From contig NZ_JAANOW010000002.1 in the NCBI RefSeq assembly GCF_011758805.1, forward strand, positions 434,001 through 498,000: 64,000 nucleotides of DNA. The letters are read 5' to 3'. A program made the translations under genes and the position numbers. This document shows, piece after piece, positions 1-9,934 of the stretch; position 1 is the first letter of the stretch, and each line of letters begins with the position of its first letter. The notes beneath the pieces were generated by a model. That model was not told where the DNA came from, made no database searches, and saw only the letters and a program-made list of their open reading frames with translations. The DNA comes from Mycolicibacterium fluoranthenivorans (GTDB taxonomy: Bacteria; Actinomycetota; Actinomycetes; Mycobacteriales; Mycobacteriaceae).

Positions 1-309
1 CTCGGCATGGGTGTCGACCACGATGCTCGCCATCCCGCTCGGTACCGGCAGCGTCACCACGCCCGCCACATCCACGCCGTTATCGCTCAGATGGGCTTTG
101 AGCGCGAGCCCTGCCGCGTCGTCACCGACCGCCGCCACCAGCGTGACGTCGGCGCCGGCCCGGGCCGCGGCGATCGCCTGGTTGCCGCCCTTACCGCCGG
201 GGGACTGGGTGACCGAGGATGCCAGCACCGTCGCGCCGGGCACCGGCAGCGTGTCCACGGCGAAGACGAGGTCCATGTTCACGCTGCCCACCACACATAC
301 CCGCGTCAC
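1..309 (-). CDS. rbsK: Ribokinase (PfkB family), N-terminal part only
   Basis: Reads off the left edge of the window on the minus strand, so only the first 103 codons are present. The start is GTG at 309. The N-terminus has the PfkB-family pattern VCVVGSVNMDL (substrate-binding Gly/Asn/Asp) followed by PGGKGGNQAIAAARAG, the ribokinase sugar-binding GGKGANQA-type motif. Ribokinase phosphorylates D-ribose at O5 with ATP in the cytoplasm. It is divergent from proA with 159 bases between the starts. Other PfkB sugar kinases share these N-terminal motifs, so the exact sugar is inferred; the Asn and GGKGGNQ motif favour ribose. Confidence 0.85.
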   Translation of the reverse strand, partial: MTRVCVVGSVNMDLVFAVDTLPVPGATVLASSVTQSPGGKGGNQAIAAARAGADVTLVAAVGDDAAGLALKAHLSDNGVDVAGVVTLPVPSGMASIVVDTHAE

Positions 310-456
310 GGCTTCACCGTAGTCGTCACGGGCAGGTCATCACGTGTCTGCTCCAGCGAGATCGACGTCAGGGTCGTGGTTCGACCGGTGAGGTGACGCT
401 CGGGAGCGTGCGCCGCGTTTCGGCGGCCCCACCGGGCCTGACCTGGGGATGCCCGA

Positions 457-462
457 TACCCT
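457..462 (+). promoter_or_regulatory. Candidate -10 box for a leaderless proA transcript
   Basis: TACCCT fits the mycobacterial TANNNT -10 consensus and ends 6 bases before the proA ATG at 469, so the transcript would begin at or next to the A of the start codon. No clear Shine-Dalgarno sequence precedes the ATG, which agrees with leaderless initiation. No convincing -35 box is seen. Confidence 0.45.
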
Positions 463-468
463 GGCTTG

Positions 469-1725
469 ATGAGCGTGCAAGCACCAGCCACCACGGATCT
501 GCGTCAACAGGTTCACGACGCGGCCGCCGCCGCGCGTACCGCGTCGCGCAGCCTGGCGGCACTGAGCACCGAGACCAAGAACCGCGCCCTGCATCTGGCC
601 GCCGACACGGTGTTGGAGCACACCCACGACATCCTCGCCGCCAACGCCGAGGACCTGCAGGCCGCTCGCACCGCCGGCACGCCCGAAGCCATGCTCGACC
701 GGCTCGCCCTCAACCCCCAGCGCCTCGACGGTATCGCCGCCGGCTTGCGCCAGGTCGCCGGCCTGCCCGACCCGATCGGCGAGGTGCTGCGCGGCTCGAC
801 ACTGCCCAACGGTCTGCAGCTGCGCCAGCAGCGGGTGCCGCTCGGTGTGGTCGGCATCGTCTACGAGGGCCGGCCCAACGTCACCGTGGACGCGTTCGGG
901 CTGACTCTCAAGTCGGGCAACGCCGTGCTGCTGCGGGGTAGCTCCTCGGCGGCCAGGTCGAACGCCGCCCTGGTCACCGCGCTACGCGAGGCGCTGTACG
1001 AGGCCGGGCTGCCCATGGATGCGGTGCAGCTGTTACCGAGTGCTGATCGCGCCAGCGTCACCCACCTCATCCAGGCGCGCGGTCTGGTCGACGTCGTCAT
1101 CCCGCGCGGCGGTGCCGGGCTGATCGACGCGGTGGTCCGCGACGCCACCGTGCCGACCATCGAAACCGGCGTCGGCAACTGTCATGTCTATGTGGACGGG
1201 GCCGCCGATCTCGACGTGGCCGAGCGGATCCTGCTGAACTCCAAGACCCGCCGGCCCAGCGTGTGCAACTCGGCCGAATCGCTGCTGGTGGATCGCACGG
1301 TGGCCGACACCGCGCTGCCCCGCCTGGTGAATGCGCTCCAGGACGCCGGCGTGACCGTGCACCTGGATCCCACCGAGGAGCAGCTGCGAGCCGAGTTCCT
1401 GTCGCTGGACATGGCGGTCGCCGTCGTCGACGGTGTGGACGGGGCCGTCGCGCATATCAACGAGTACGGCACCGGGCATACCGAGGCCATCGTCACCACC
1501 GATCTGGCTGCGGCCCAACGATTCACCGAGGGGGTGGATGCCGCGGCGGTGATGGTGAACGCGTCGACGGCATTCACCGACGGTGAGCAGTTCGGGTTCG
1601 GCGCCGAGATCGGGATCTCCACCCAGAAGCTGCACGCCCGCGGTCCGATGGGGCTACCCGAACTGACCTCCACCAAATGGATTGTGTGGGGCTCGCCTCT
1701 TGAAGGCCACGTCCGCCCCGCCTGA
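469..1725 (+). CDS. proA: Gamma-glutamyl phosphate reductase
   Basis: Second step of proline synthesis: NADPH reduction of gamma-glutamyl phosphate to glutamate-5-semialdehyde. The 418-residue product has the aldehyde dehydrogenase-superfamily layout of Pro[15 protein letters not shown] near residue 130, a cofactor-binding stretch [14 protein letters not shown], and the catalytic Cys in [13 protein letters not shown] at about residue 266. Length matches the family. The ATG at 469 is chosen over the adjacent in-frame TTG at 466 because a TANNNT box lies 6 bases upstream. An AAA ATPase follows after 18 bases and is probably cotranscribed, as in other mycobacteria. Confidence 0.97.
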   Translation: MSVQAPATTDLRQQVHDAAAAARTASRSLAALSTETKNRALHLAADTVLEHTHDILAANAEDLQAARTAGTPEAMLDRLALNPQRLDGIAAGLRQVAGLPDPIGEVLRGSTLPNGLQLRQQRVPLGVVGIVYEGRPNVTVDAFGLTLKSGNAVLLRGSSSAARSNAALVTALREALYEAGLPMDAVQLLPSADRASVTHLIQARGLVDVVIPRGGAGLIDAVVRDATVPTIETGVGNCHVYVDGAADLDVAERILLNSKTRRPSVCNSAESLLVDRTVADTALPRLVNALQDAGVTVHLDPTEEQLRAEFLSLDMAVAVVDGVDGAVAHINEYGTGHTEAIVTTDLAAAQRFTEGVDAAAVMVNASTAFTDGEQFGFGAEIGISTQKLHARGPMGLPELTSTKWIVWGSPLEGHVRPA

Positions 1726-1743
1726 TTAGGAGAACACCCACCC

Positions 1744-2628
1744 ATGAGCCTGCCCGCCCGCCCGGCCCCGCTGTTCACCGACATCGACGATGTCGCCAAG
1801 CGGCTCGCCGAAACCGGCTACCTGCCCGACAAGGCCACGGCCACTGCGGTTTTCCTCGCCGACCGGCTCGGCAAGCCGCTGCTGGTGGAAGGCCCCGCCG
1901 GTGTCGGTAAGACCGAGCTGGCCCGCGCCGTGGCACAGACCACCGGCAGCGAACTGGTGCGCCTGCAGTGCTACGAGGGTGTCGACGAGGCCCGTGCCCT
2001 CTACGAGTGGAACCATGCCAAGCAGATCCTGCGGATCCAGGCCGGGACCGCGGGCACCGGTGACTGGGACCAGACCAAGACCGATGTGTTCAGCGAGGAG
2101 TTCCTGCTGAGCCGCCCATTGCTGACCGCGATCCGACGTACCGACCCGACGGTCCTGCTCATCGATGAGACCGACAAGGCCGATATCGAGATCGAGGGTC
2201 TGCTGCTGGAGGTGCTGTCCGATTTCGCGGTGACGGTGCCCGAGCTCGGCACCATCAAGGCCGAGCGCGCACCGTTCGTGCTGCTGACCTCCAACGCCAC
2301 CCGCGAGCTGTCCGAGGCGCTCAAACGACGGTGCCTGTTCCTGCACATCGACTTCCCGGACCCCGATCTGGAACGCCGCATCCTGCTGTCGCGGGTTCCG
2401 GAACTGCCGGAGAAGATCGCCGCAGAGCTGGTGCGCATCATCGGGGTGCTGCGCGCCATGCAGCTCAAGAAGGTGCCCTCGGTCGCCGAGACCATCGACT
2501 GGGGCCGCACCGTGCTCGCGCTGGGCATGGACACGATCGACGACGAGCTCATCGCCGCCACGCTCGGTGTGGTGCTCAAGCACCAGTCCGACCAGATCAA
2601 GGCGTCCGGAGAGCTGAAACTGAACTGA
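1744..2628 (+). CDS. MoxR-family AAA+ ATPase
   Basis: A 294-residue AAA+ protein of the MoxR type. Walker A GPAGVGKT is at residues 50-57, Walker B VLLIDETDKAD at about 137-147, and sensor 1 is in LLTSNATRELS. MoxR ATPases usually act as chaperones that mature metalloenzyme complexes together with a VWA-domain partner. That partner is encoded immediately downstream (start at 2642), the classic MoxR-VWA pair. Positionally it matches Rv2426c. The start follows AGGAGAACACCCACCC, with AGGAG as ribosome-binding site. The client enzyme cannot be told from this sequence. Confidence 0.9.
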   Translation: MSLPARPAPLFTDIDDVAKRLAETGYLPDKATATAVFLADRLGKPLLVEGPAGVGKTELARAVAQTTGSELVRLQCYEGVDEARALYEWNHAKQILRIQAGTAGTGDWDQTKTDVFSEEFLLSRPLLTAIRRTDPTVLLIDETDKADIEIEGLLLEVLSDFAVTVPELGTIKAERAPFVLLTSNATRELSEALKRRCLFLHIDFPDPDLERRILLSRVPELPEKIAAELVRIIGVLRAMQLKKVPSVAETIDWGRTVLALGMDTIDDELIAATLGVVLKHQSDQIKASGELKLN

Positions 2629-2641
2629 GAGGTTCGCACCC

Positions 2642-4093
2642 ATGACATCCCGACGCACCCGCCCGCCACAACCGTTGGCGCCCTACGGTATTCCCGGGCA
2701 CCTGGTGGAGTTCGTGGAAGCACTGCGCAGCGCCGGGATCTCGGTGGGTCCGTCGGAGACCGTGGATGCCGGCCGGGTGCTGGCCGAGTTGGGTCTGGGC
2801 GACCGGGGCGCGCTGCGCGAAGGCCTGGCGTGTGCGGTGCTGCGGCGCGCCGATCACCGCGAGACCTATGACGCGATGTTCGACCTCTGGTGGCCCGCGG
2901 CGCTGGGCGACCGCACCGTCGTCGACGATGAGGCGGACGAGGCGAGCGACGGTCAGCCTGACGGGTTGCCGCCGGAGGACATCGAGGCGATGCGCACGGC
3001 GTTGCTGGACATGCTGGGTCCGGACGCGGATCTGGAGAGCCTCGATGACCGGCTGGCGGCGATGATTGCCCGCATCGTCGAGGCCTACGGCCGGTACAAC
3101 TCCAGCCGCGGCCCGTCCTACTCGTCGTATCAAGCGCTCAAGGCGATGGCCCTGGATGAGCTGGAGGGTCGCCTCCTGGCGGGCCTGTTGGCCCCGTACG
3201 GCGAAGAACCCACACCGACGCAGGAGGAGATCGCCAAAGCCGTTGCCGCGCAGCGCATCTCTCAGCTGCGCAAGATGGTCGAATCCGAGACCAAGCGGCG
3301 CACCGCCGAACAGTTGGGCCGCGAACACGTCCAGATGTACGGTGTGCCGCAGCTGGCCGAGAACGTCGAATTCCTGCGCGCCTCGGGCGAACAGCTTCGC
3401 CAGATGCGCAAGACGGTGCAACCGCTGGCCCGCACGCTGGCCACCAGGCTGGCCGCGCGGCGGCGCCGCGCCCGCGCCGGCGAGATCGATATGCGCAAGA
3501 CACTGCGCAAATCCATGTCCACCGGCGGGGTGCCCATCGATGTGGTGCTCAAGAAGCCGCATCCGGCGCGCCCCGAACTGGTGGTGCTCTGCGATGTGTC
3601 GGGTTCGGTGGCCGGCTTCAGTCATTTCACCCTGATGCTGGTGGCCGCGCTGCGCCAGCAGTTCTCCCGGGTCCGGGTGTTCGCTTTCATCGACACCACC
3701 GACGAGGTCACCGAGATGTTCGGGCCGGAAGCGGACCTGGCGGTGGCGGTGCAGCGCATCACCCGCGAGGCCGGGGTCTACACCCGCGACGGGCACTCCG
3801 ACTACGGGCACGCGTTCGTGTCGTTCATGGACAACTTCCCCAACGTGCTGTCCCCGCGGTCTTCGCTGTTGATCCTCGGCGACGGGCGCAACAACTACCG
3901 CAACCCGCAGGCCGACCTGCTGAGCCGCATGGTGAACGCGAGTCGGCATGCGTACTGGCTCAACCCGGAGCCCAAGCACCTGTGGGGCAGCGGCGACTCC
4001 GCGGTGCCGCGGTACAAGGACGTCATCGCGATGCACGAGTGCCGCTCGGCCAAGCAGCTCGCGACCGTGATCGACGGGCTCCTCCCCGTCTGA
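2642..4093 (+). CDS. VWA-domain protein (CoxE/MoxR partner)
   Basis: A 483-residue protein with an N-terminal helical, charged region and a C-terminal von Willebrand A domain. The metal-ion-dependent adhesion site motif DVSGS is near residue 318 in [14 protein letters not shown], and a second conserved segment, [12 protein letters not shown], lies near 415. This is the CoxE-like family (Rv2425c position). It probably works with the ATPase encoded just upstream, 13 bases away, in assembling or activating a client complex. GAGAGG before the ATG serves as ribosome-binding site. The protein has no signal peptide, so it is expected to be cytoplasmic. Confidence 0.88.
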   Translation: MTSRRTRPPQPLAPYGIPGHLVEFVEALRSAGISVGPSETVDAGRVLAELGLGDRGALREGLACAVLRRADHRETYDAMFDLWWPAALGDRTVVDDEADEASDGQPDGLPPEDIEAMRTALLDMLGPDADLESLDDRLAAMIARIVEAYGRYNSSRGPSYSSYQALKAMALDELEGRLLAGLLAPYGEEPTPTQEEIAKAVAAQRISQLRKMVESETKRRTAEQLGREHVQMYGVPQLAENVEFLRASGEQLRQMRKTVQPLARTLATRLAARRRRARAGEIDMRKTLRKSMSTGGVPIDVVLKKPHPARPELVVLCDVSGSVAGFSHFTLMLVAALRQQFSRVRVFAFIDTTDEVTEMFGPEADLAVAVQRITREAGVYTRDGHSDYGHAFVSFMDNFPNVLSPRSSLLILGDGRNNYRNPQADLLSRMVNASRHAYWLNPEPKHLWGSGDSAVPRYKDVIAMHECRSAKQLATVIDGLLPV

Positions 4094-4096
4094 TTT

Positions 4097-4120
4097 CCGC
4101 CCATCTGATCAATCGGGCGG
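4097..4120. repeat. 24-bp palindromic element, copy 1
   Basis: Structure CCGCCC-N3-TGATCA-N3-GGGCGG, with both the outer arms and the central hexamer self-complementary around one axis (4108.5). It lies 3 bases after the VWA gene stop and 83 bases before nadD. The same architecture occurs at 50971-50994. It could be a terminator hairpin without a U-tract or a protein-binding site. Confidence 0.6.
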
Positions 4121-4189
4121 ATTTGTGCCAGCAGAGCCTGGCCGAAACGTCGATCTCGGCGGCGGGACAGCGCCCCGCGGCACGCCCAG

Positions 4190-4195
4190 TAAGCT
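4190..4195 (+). promoter_or_regulatory. Candidate -10 box for nadD
   Basis: TAAGCT matches TANNNT and ends 8 bases before the chosen GTG start of nadD, which fits a leaderless or near-leaderless transcript for the nadD-rsfS-gpgP-octT-degV operon. Confidence 0.4.
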
Positions 4196-4203
4196 GGCTC
4201 TTC

Positions 4204-4833
4204 GTGACCAGACGCAGGCTCGGGGTGATGGGCGGGACGTTCGATCCCATCCACCACGGGCACCTGGTCGCGGCGAGCGAGGTCGCCGACCAGTTCGAGC
4301 TCGACGAGGTGGTGTTCGTCCCCACCGGGCAGCCCTGGCAGAAACGCGATCGGCGCGTCACCGCGGCGGAGGACCGCTACCTCATGACGGTCATCGCCAC
4401 CGCCGCGAACCCGCGGTTCTCGGTGAGCCGGGTGGACATCGACCGCGGCGGGGCCACGTACACCACCGATACCCTGCGTGATCTGGCCGGGCTGAACCCC
4501 GACAGCGATCTGTACTTCATCACCGGCGCCGACGCGCTGGCCTCCATCCTGTCCTGGCAGAACTGGGAGGAGCTGTTCTCCCTGGCCCGGTTCGTCGGGG
4601 TCAGTCGGCCCGGCTACGAACTCGACGGTGAGCACATCGCCGAGGCCATGAAGGAACTGCCCGAAGACGCCCTGACCCTGGTGGAGGTGCCGGCGCTGGC
4701 GATCTCGTCGAGTGATTGCCGGTTGCGCGCCCAACAATCCCGGCCGATCTGGTACCTGGTGCCCGACGGTGTAGTGCAGTACGTGTCCAAACGAGGGCTC
4801 TACAGTGCCCCGAAACAGGAGGGCCGCCCGTGA
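4204..4833 (+). CDS. nadD: Nicotinate-nucleotide adenylyltransferase
   Basis: Transfers AMP from ATP to nicotinate mononucleotide, making deamido-NAD in NAD synthesis. The 209-residue product has the nucleotidyltransferase motif [12 protein letters not shown] (the HxGH site) near its N-terminus and the C-terminal SSSDCR stretch, the ISSTxIR-type motif. GTG at 4204 gives the expected N-terminus [15 protein letters not shown] and sits just after a TANNNT box. The longer open frame upstream overlaps the preceding gene and is not needed. The stop overlaps the rsfS start in GTGA. First gene of a five-gene coupled operon. Confidence 0.95.
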   Translation: MTRRRLGVMGGTFDPIHHGHLVAASEVADQFELDEVVFVPTGQPWQKRDRRVTAAEDRYLMTVIATAANPRFSVSRVDIDRGGATYTTDTLRDLAGLNPDSDLYFITGADALASILSWQNWEELFSLARFVGVSRPGYELDGEHIAEAMKELPEDALTLVEVPALAISSSDCRLRAQQSRPIWYLVPDGVVQYVSKRGLYSAPKQEGRP

Positions 4834-5207
4834 GCGCCACCCAAGAAGCCGTGACCGCGGCCACCGTCGCGGCTCAGGCCGCCTCATCCAAGCTCGCCGA
4901 GAATGTCGTCGTCATCGACGTATCCGGTCAGCTGGTCATCACCGACCTCTTCGTGATCGCCTCTGCCTCCAACGAGCGCCAGGTCAACGCGATCGTGGAC
5001 GAGGTCGAGGAGAAGATGCGCCAGGCCGGGTACAAGCCGGCCCGTCGGGAGGGCACCCGTGAGGGACGCTGGACCCTGCTGGACTACATCGACATCGTGG
5101 TGCACATCCAGCACGTCGAGGAGCGCGAGTTCTATGCGCTGGACCGGTTGTGGCGGGACTGCCCGTTGGTTCCGGTCGACCTCGAGGGTGTGGAGCGCAG
5201 CGAATGA
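4830..5207 (+). CDS. rsfS: Ribosomal silencing factor RsfS
   Basis: Binds ribosomal protein uL14 and blocks joining of the 30S and 50S subunits, lowering translation during starvation. The 125-residue protein has the DUF143/Oligomerization domain signature: [26 protein letters not shown] followed by [22 protein letters not shown], which is GxxxGxWxLxDxGDIxVH-like. The GTG start overlaps the nadD stop by four bases and is preceded by a strong AGGAGGG at 4817-4823. The nadD-rsfS linkage is standard across bacteria. Confidence 0.94.
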   Translation: MSATQEAVTAATVAAQAASSKLAENVVVIDVSGQLVITDLFVIASASNERQVNAIVDEVEEKMRQAGYKPARREGTREGRWTLLDYIDIVVHIQHVEEREFYALDRLWRDCPLVPVDLEGVERSE

Positions 5208-5860
5208 CCATTCGCCGGCTGGTCCTGCTGCGGCACGGGCAGACGGAGTGGAATGCGGGCAGCCGCATGCAGGGGCAGCTCGACACCGATCTGACCGAGC
5301 TCGGTCGGCAGCAGGCGGTCGCCGCAGCCGAGGTGCTGGCCAAACGACAACCGTTTCTCATCGTGTCCTCGGACTTGCGCCGCGCGCTGGACACCGCGAC
5401 CGCACTGGGCGACCGTTCCGGGCTGCCGGTGCACATCGACGAGCGGCTGCGCGAGACCCATCTCGGTGACTGGCAGGGGCTCACGCACCTTGAGGTCGAC
5501 GACGTCGCGCCCGGAGCCCGCGTGGCGTGGCGCGACGACGCCCGGTGGGCACCGCACGGCGGGGAGAGCCGGGTGGACGTCGCCGAGCGCAGCGTGCCGG
5601 TGGTCGCCGAACTGCTTGACTCCCAACCGGAGTGGGGTGCCGATGGTTCCGACCGCCCGGTCGTGCTGGTCGCCCACGGCGGGTTGATCGCCGCGCTGGC
5701 CGCAGCCCTGCTCGGGCTGCCCGTCGACAATTGGCCGGTGCTGGGCGGAATGGGCAACGCCAGTTGGGTGCAGTTGTCCGGGCATATCGTCGAGGACGCG
5801 ATCAAGTGGCGTCTGGACGTGTGGAACGCCTCGGCGCAGGTGGCCAACGATGTCCTCTGA
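5204..5860 (+). CDS. gpgP: Glucosyl-3-phosphoglycerate phosphatase (histidine phosphatase family)
   Basis: A 218-residue phosphoglycerate-mutase-like protein. The catalytic motif [10 protein letters not shown] is at residues 8-17 and the second histidine is in VAHGG near 158. In mycobacteria the gene in this exact position (Rv2419c) removes phosphate from glucosyl-3-phosphoglycerate to give glucosylglycerate, an early precursor of methylglucose lipopolysaccharides. The downstream octT supports that assignment over a glycolytic mutase. The ATG at 5204 overlaps the rsfS stop by ATGA and leaves an in-frame upstream extension unused. Confidence 0.88.
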   Translation: MTIRRLVLLRHGQTEWNAGSRMQGQLDTDLTELGRQQAVAAAEVLAKRQPFLIVSSDLRRALDTATALGDRSGLPVHIDERLRETHLGDWQGLTHLEVDDVAPGARVAWRDDARWAPHGGESRVDVAERSVPVVAELLDSQPEWGADGSDRPVVLVAHGGLIAALAAALLGLPVDNWPVLGGMGNASWVQLSGHIVEDAIKWRLDVWNASAQVANDVL

Positions 5861-6686
5861 GGGTCCCCGGGACAATTCCCCGGGTCGCTCCGCCCTCCCC
5901 CGCGAGCGGGAGGTGCCCCCAGCCCGCAGAAGGACGCTTCTGGTCTTCTGCGACTCCCTGTCCTACTACGGACCGACCGGTGGCTTGCCCGCCGACGATC
6001 CGCGCATCTGGCCCAATATCGTTGCTGAACAACTCGATTGGGATGTGGAGCTGATCGGCCGGATCGGCTGGACCTGCCGTGACGTGTGGTGGGCGGCGAC
6101 CCAGGATCCGCGCTCATGGGCGGCGTTGCCGCACGCGGGCGCCGTGATCTTCGCGACCTCCGGGATGGACTCACTGCCGTCACCGCTGCCGACCGCGTTG
6201 CGTGAGCTCATCCGCTATGTGCGCCCGGCCTGGCTGCGGCGCTGGGCCCGTGACGGCTACGGCTGGTTGCAGCCACGACTGTCGCCGGTGGCCCGTCCGG
6301 CGCTGCCGCCGCACTTGAGCGTGGAGTACCTCGAACAGACCAGGGCCGCCATCGATTTCAATCGGCCCGGCATTCCGGTCGTGGCGAGCGTGCCGTCGGT
6401 GCACATCGCCGACACCTATGGCCGGTCGCACCGCTGGCGCGACGCCACCGCGGCCGCGATCACCGGATGGGGCGAAACAAAAGGGGTCCCGATCATCGAC
6501 CTCAAGGCTGCCGTCGGCGAGTACGTGCTCAGCGGTCAGGGCAACCCCGACGGGATCCATTGGAATTTCGAGGCTCACGCTGCCGTCGCCGACCTGATGC
6601 TCAAGGGTCTCGCCGAAGCCGGTGCCTACCGACCCGGGGCGAGCGAAGCGACGGGGAAATCGTCGGATCCACGCACCGACTCATGA
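5850..6686 (+). CDS. octT: Diglucosylglycerate octanoyltransferase
   Basis: A 278-residue SGNH/GDSL-like protein corresponding in position and sequence character to Rv2418c, which octanoylates diglucosylglycerate in methylglucose lipopolysaccharide synthesis. [14 protein letters not shown] near residue 30 holds the nucleophile-type Asp-Ser block, and DGIHWN near 232 has the His of the C-terminal SGNH block. It overlaps gpgP by 11 bases if the ATG at 5850 is used. Residues 10-25 are encoded by a GC-rich inverted repeat (5894-5921) and look like a dispensable extension; a later start cannot be excluded. The C-terminal tail is encoded by another short dispersed repeat. Confidence 0.85.
   Translation: MSSEGPRDNSPGRSALPREREVPPARRRTLLVFCDSLSYYGPTGGLPADDPRIWPNIVAEQLDWDVELIGRIGWTCRDVWWAATQDPRSWAALPHAGAVIFATSGMDSLPSPLPTALRELIRYVRPAWLRRWARDGYGWLQPRLSPVARPALPPHLSVEYLEQTRAAIDFNRPGIPVVASVPSVHIADTYGRSHRWRDATAAAITGWGETKGVPIIDLKAAVGEYVLSGQGNPDGIHWNFEAHAAVADLMLKGLAEAGAYRPGASEATGKSSDPRTDS
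5894..5921. repeat. Hairpin-forming GC-rich repeat at the 5' end of octT
   Basis: CCTCCC and GGGAGG arms flank CCGCGAGC, followed by TGCCCCCA. The element resembles the short inverted elements scattered in mycobacterial genomes and shares GCGAGC and GGGAGGTG with the element at 30863. It is translated as part of the octT N-terminus. Confidence 0.4.
6636..6656. repeat. Dispersed 21-base repeat, copy 1 (octT/degV junction)
   Basis: The core GCGAGCGAAGCGACGGGG, with GGG just upstream, is identical over 21 bases to 30863-30883. Both copies lie at the junction between two overlapping genes and are translated (PGASEATG here, TGASEATG in copy 2). Confidence 0.6.
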
Positions 6687-7519
6687 CCGTCCAGGTGGTG
6701 ACCGATTCGTCGGCACGGCTGAGCGCTGAGGACCGGCAGCGCTGGTCGATCCGTCAGGTGCCGTTGCATGTGCTGGTCGGCGGAACCGATCTGCTCGACG
6801 GTGTCGACCCGATGCCCAATGACATCCACGATCGCAGCCAGGTGAGCACCTCCGGTGCGTCGCCGGCGGATCTCTCCGATGCCTACCGTAAGGCGCTGGT
6901 GGACAGCGACGGCGATGGTGTCGTCGCCGTACACATCTCGGCCGCGCTGTCGGGCACCTTCAGCACCGCGGCCGGCGTGGCACGTGAGTTCGGATCCGCA
7001 GTGCGCGTGGTGAACTCGCGATCGGCGGCGATGGGCATCGGGTTCGTCGCGTTGGCCGCCGCGCGGGCCGCGGCCGCCGGAGCGGAGCTGGACGAGGTGG
7101 AAGCGGCGGCTCGGGCCGCGGTTCCACGCGGCCACGTGTTCATCGTCGTGCACCGGCTGGACAACCTGCGTCGTTCGGGCCGGATCGGTACCGCGGTGTC
7201 GTGGCTGGGCACCGCGCTCTCGTTGAAGCCGCTGCTGCGCCTGGACGTCGACGGCCGGTTGGTGCTGGCCCAGCGGATCCGCACCGTGTCGAAAGCGCAT
7301 GCGGCAATGGTGGATTCGATCGCCGAGATCGTGGGGGAGCGCGGCGCGTCGATCGCCGTCCACCACGTGGACAATCACGATGACGCGGCCAAGCTCGGTG
7401 CGGCGCTGACCGCGCGGCTGCCGCAGATCGAGTCGCTGACCGTGACCGATATGGGTCCCGTGCTGGGCGTGCATGTCGGTGGCGGTGCGGTGGGGGCGTG
7501 CGTCAGCCTCACCGAGTGA
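6683..7519 (+). CDS. DegV-family fatty-acid-binding protein
   Basis: A 278-residue DegV protein: VVTDSSA at the N-terminus, [11 protein letters not shown] near residue 55 and SGTFSTA near 92 are the family's fatty-acid head-group contacts. DegV proteins bind a long-chain fatty acid and, in bacteria with fatty acid kinase, present it for phosphorylation; the mycobacterial role is not settled. The ATG overlaps the octT stop (ATGA), making it the last gene of the nadD operon. It corresponds to Rv2417c. Beyond it, the conserved mycobacterial neighbour eis is absent and accessory genes begin. Confidence 0.9.
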   Translation: MTVQVVTDSSARLSAEDRQRWSIRQVPLHVLVGGTDLLDGVDPMPNDIHDRSQVSTSGASPADLSDAYRKALVDSDGDGVVAVHISAALSGTFSTAAGVAREFGSAVRVVNSRSAAMGIGFVALAAARAAAAGAELDEVEAAARAAVPRGHVFIVVHRLDNLRRSGRIGTAVSWLGTALSLKPLLRLDVDGRLVLAQRIRTVSKAHAAMVDSIAEIVGERGASIAVHHVDNHDDAAKLGAALTARLPQIESLTVTDMGPVLGVHVGGGAVGACVSLTE

Positions 7520-7530
7520 GGCTGTCCCGG

Positions 7531-8334
7531 CTACATGTGGGTGCCGCCGTCGACGCGCACCTCGGTGCCGGTGACCCAGCAGGCTTCGGGGGAACCGAGC
7601 ATCGCGACCACGGCGGCGACCGCGTCCGGCCTGGCGAACATGGCGCCGTCGTCGGTGGGCAGCACGGAGCGGATCTTGCCGAGGAGGCCGAAGTCCATGT
7701 CGGCCGGCAGTCCTGGTCCGACGCTCTGCCGGGACTCGCCGACACCATCGGTCATCCCGGACGAGACCGACCCCGGCTGCACGCAGTTGAACCGGATACG
7801 GGCCTTGCTGAACTCCAGCGCCAGCGCGTGGGTCATCGCCTGGACGCCGCCCTTGGAGGCGGCGTAGGCGGCCATGTACGGGTGGGCGAAGCTCGCCGAG
7901 GTGGAACTGAAATTCACCACGGCCGCCGCATTACCTTCTCGCAGAGCCGGAATCGTCTCACGCGTGACCAGGAACGTGCCGATCAGGTTGACCCGCAGCA
8001 CCTGTTCGAAATCGGCCAGCGACGTCTCGGCGAAGTGCGCTGACCGCAGGATGCCCGCCGCGTTGATCAGGGTGTCCAGTCCACCGAGTCGCTCGACGGC
8101 GGCGGCCACTGCGCTTCGGACGGACTCCTCATCGGCGACATCGATCCGCACGGTGTCCAGCCGGTCGAGGTGCCCGGCTGCCTTGGCCACGGTGTCCGCC
8201 AGGCCCGAGTCACTGATGTCGGCGGCGACCACGCGACCGCCCTCGTCGAGGATGCGCAGCACGGTGGCCTGACCGATGCCGGACCCACCTCCGGTGATCA
8301 GGACGCGACGGCCGGTATAGCGAGGGGTACCCAT
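7531..8334 (-). CDS. Short-chain dehydrogenase/reductase
   Basis: A 267-residue classical SDR: NAD(P)-binding TGGGSGIG at residues 14-21, NNAG-equivalent NAAG near 91, catalytic Ser in NFSSTSA and Tyr/Lys in YAASKGG. An Asp after the second beta strand (AADIS) suggests NAD preference. It is last in a minus-strand group with a KstD-like flavoprotein (48-base gap) and a DapB-like oxidoreductase, consistent with oxidation of a hydroxyl on a steroid- or terpenoid-like substrate, but the substrate is unknown. The gene converges on degV with 11 bases between the stops. Confidence 0.88.
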   Translation of the reverse strand: MGTPRYTGRRVLITGGGSGIGQATVLRILDEGGRVVAADISDSGLADTVAKAAGHLDRLDTVRIDVADEESVRSAVAAAVERLGGLDTLINAAGILRSAHFAETSLADFEQVLRVNLIGTFLVTRETIPALREGNAAAVVNFSSTSASFAHPYMAAYAASKGGVQAMTHALALEFSKARIRFNCVQPGSVSSGMTDGVGESRQSVGPGLPADMDFGLLGKIRSVLPTDDGAMFARPDAVAAVVAMLGSPEACWVTGTEVRVDGGTHM

Positions 8335-8382
8335 GGACGGATGATGCCCGCTACCGGGTGCCGGTGTCCGGCGTTCGCCGGA

Positions 8383-9924
8383 TCATCCGGCGGCCATATG
8401 CAGCGCGGCGAGATGGCTGAACAACATCGACGCGCCGATCGGGTTGCCCCCGCCGGGATAGGTGGTGCCGCTGACGGCTGCCATGGTGTTGCCCGCCGCG
8501 TAGAGCCCGGGGATCGGGCGCCCGCCGGTATCGAGCACCCTGGCATGGGTGTCGGTGACGAGCCCGCCCTTGGTGCCCAGGTCGGAGAGGCCGAAGGCGG
8601 CCGCGTGGTAGGGCGGCCGGTCGAGCGGGGCCATCGGCAGTGCACCGCCGGTGAAGGTGCGGTCATAGGTCTCGTCGCCACGGCCGAAGTCGGGATCCGC
8701 GCCGGCGGCGGCGAGCTCGTTGAAGCGCCCCACCGTGGCGCTCAGGTCGGCGGCCGGCACGCCTATGGCGTTGGCGAGCTGGTCCAGGGTGTCGGCGGTG
8801 TGCCACAGCCCGGCGTCGCGGTAGCGTGCGGCATCGACCAGCGACACGCTGGTGGACAGCACCGGCGGCGCGTCCCGGTCACGATCGTCGTACACCAACC
8901 AGAACGGCAAGGTCATTGCCCCATTGCGCATCCGGTCGATGATGACCCGGCCCTGCCGGTCGTAGGGGGCGCTCTCGTTGACGAACCGGCGGCCGGCGGA
9001 GTCGACGAGGATGCCGCCGGTGATACCCAGGGAGAACGTCGACCGGCCGTCGGGATGGGTCAGCCCGGGCGACCACCAGGCCTGGTCCATCAGGTCGGTG
9101 GCCGCGCCGATGCGGATGGCCGCCTCATGGGCGGACCCGGTGTTACCCGGTGCGCCCATCGTGTCGGCGGGGCGTCCGGGCACACCGTAGGCGGCGCGCA
9201 TTGCGGCGTTCTGCTCGAATCCGCCTGCGGCCAGCAGCACACCGCGACGGGCACCGATGCGTACCGGTGGCCCGTGACGCTGCACGACCACTCCGGTCAC
9301 GGCGCCGTCCTCGGTGACGATCTCGGTCAGTGGGGACTCGAGGTGGGCCGTGGCCTGCGGGAACCGGCGCAGTGCGGCGAGGAATCTGCCGATCAATGCT
9401 CTTCCGCCGGTGAGCAATTCGGGTGCGGGTGTGCCGAGGCGTTCGTGGTCGAGCGGACCGCGCACCGTGCCGGCGAACGGTCCCAGCGCGTCGTCGGGCA
9501 GTGCTCTGGCGACGATGTGTCGCATACCGTCCAGCCGGGCACCCGGGGCGCTGCCGAAGTAGTCGGGCCAGGGCAGCACCTTGAACGTGAAGGCCTCGTC
9601 CTGTTCGAGGTAGGCGATCAGTGGTGCACCGCCGCGCACGAAGGTGTCCTGCAGTGCCCGTGGGGTGCGGTCGCCGACGACGGTGTGAAAGTAGGTGAGG
9701 GCGTCCTCGATCGTGTCGTCGGCTCCGGCCCGGCGCAGGACCGGGTTGGCCGGGAACCACATGCCGCCGCCGCCCAAGTATGCCGTTGTGCCGCCGAACT
9801 TCTCGGTCGCCTCCAGCAGCGCGACAGAGAGGCCCTCACGCGCTGCCGTGTAGGCGCCCGCGATCCCGCCGCCGGAGCCGACGACGACCACGTCGACGGT
9901 GTCGTCCCAGTGCGCTGACGTCAT
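8383..9924 (-). CDS. FAD-binding dehydrogenase, 3-ketosteroid-delta1-dehydrogenase-like
   Basis: A 513-residue FAD_binding_2 flavoprotein. The N-terminal dinucleotide fold is DVVVVGSGGGIAGAYTA, with FGGTTAYLGGG nearby; the C-terminal FAD contact is YPGGGNPIGASMLFSHLAA. This matches the KstD/fumarate-reductase-like superfamily that introduces double bonds next to a ketone. ATG at 9924 is chosen because it gives the normal flavoprotein N-terminus; the open frame extends upstream into the preceding gene. The gap to that gene is only 10 bases, so the two are cotranscribed. Substrate (3-ketosteroid or other cyclic ketone) is inferred from the family only. Confidence 0.82.
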   Translation of the reverse strand: MTSAHWDDTVDVVVVGSGGGIAGAYTAAREGLSVALLEATEKFGGTTAYLGGGGMWFPANPVLRRAGADDTIEDALTYFHTVVGDRTPRALQDTFVRGGAPLIAYLEQDEAFTFKVLPWPDYFGSAPGARLDGMRHIVARALPDDALGPFAGTVRGPLDHERLGTPAPELLTGGRALIGRFLAALRRFPQATAHLESPLTEIVTEDGAVTGVVVQRHGPPVRIGARRGVLLAAGGFEQNAAMRAAYGVPGRPADTMGAPGNTGSAHEAAIRIGAATDLMDQAWWSPGLTHPDGRSTFSLGITGGILVDSAGRRFVNESAPYDRQGRVIIDRMRNGAMTLPFWLVYDDRDRDAPPVLSTSVSLVDAARYRDAGLWHTADTLDQLANAIGVPAADLSATVGRFNELAAAGADPDFGRGDETYDRTFTGGALPMAPLDRPPYHAAAFGLSDLGTKGGLVTDTHARVLDTGGRPIPGLYAAGNTMAAVSGTTYPGGGNPIGASMLFSHLAALHMAAG

Positions 9925-9934
9925 GCCGGGCGCC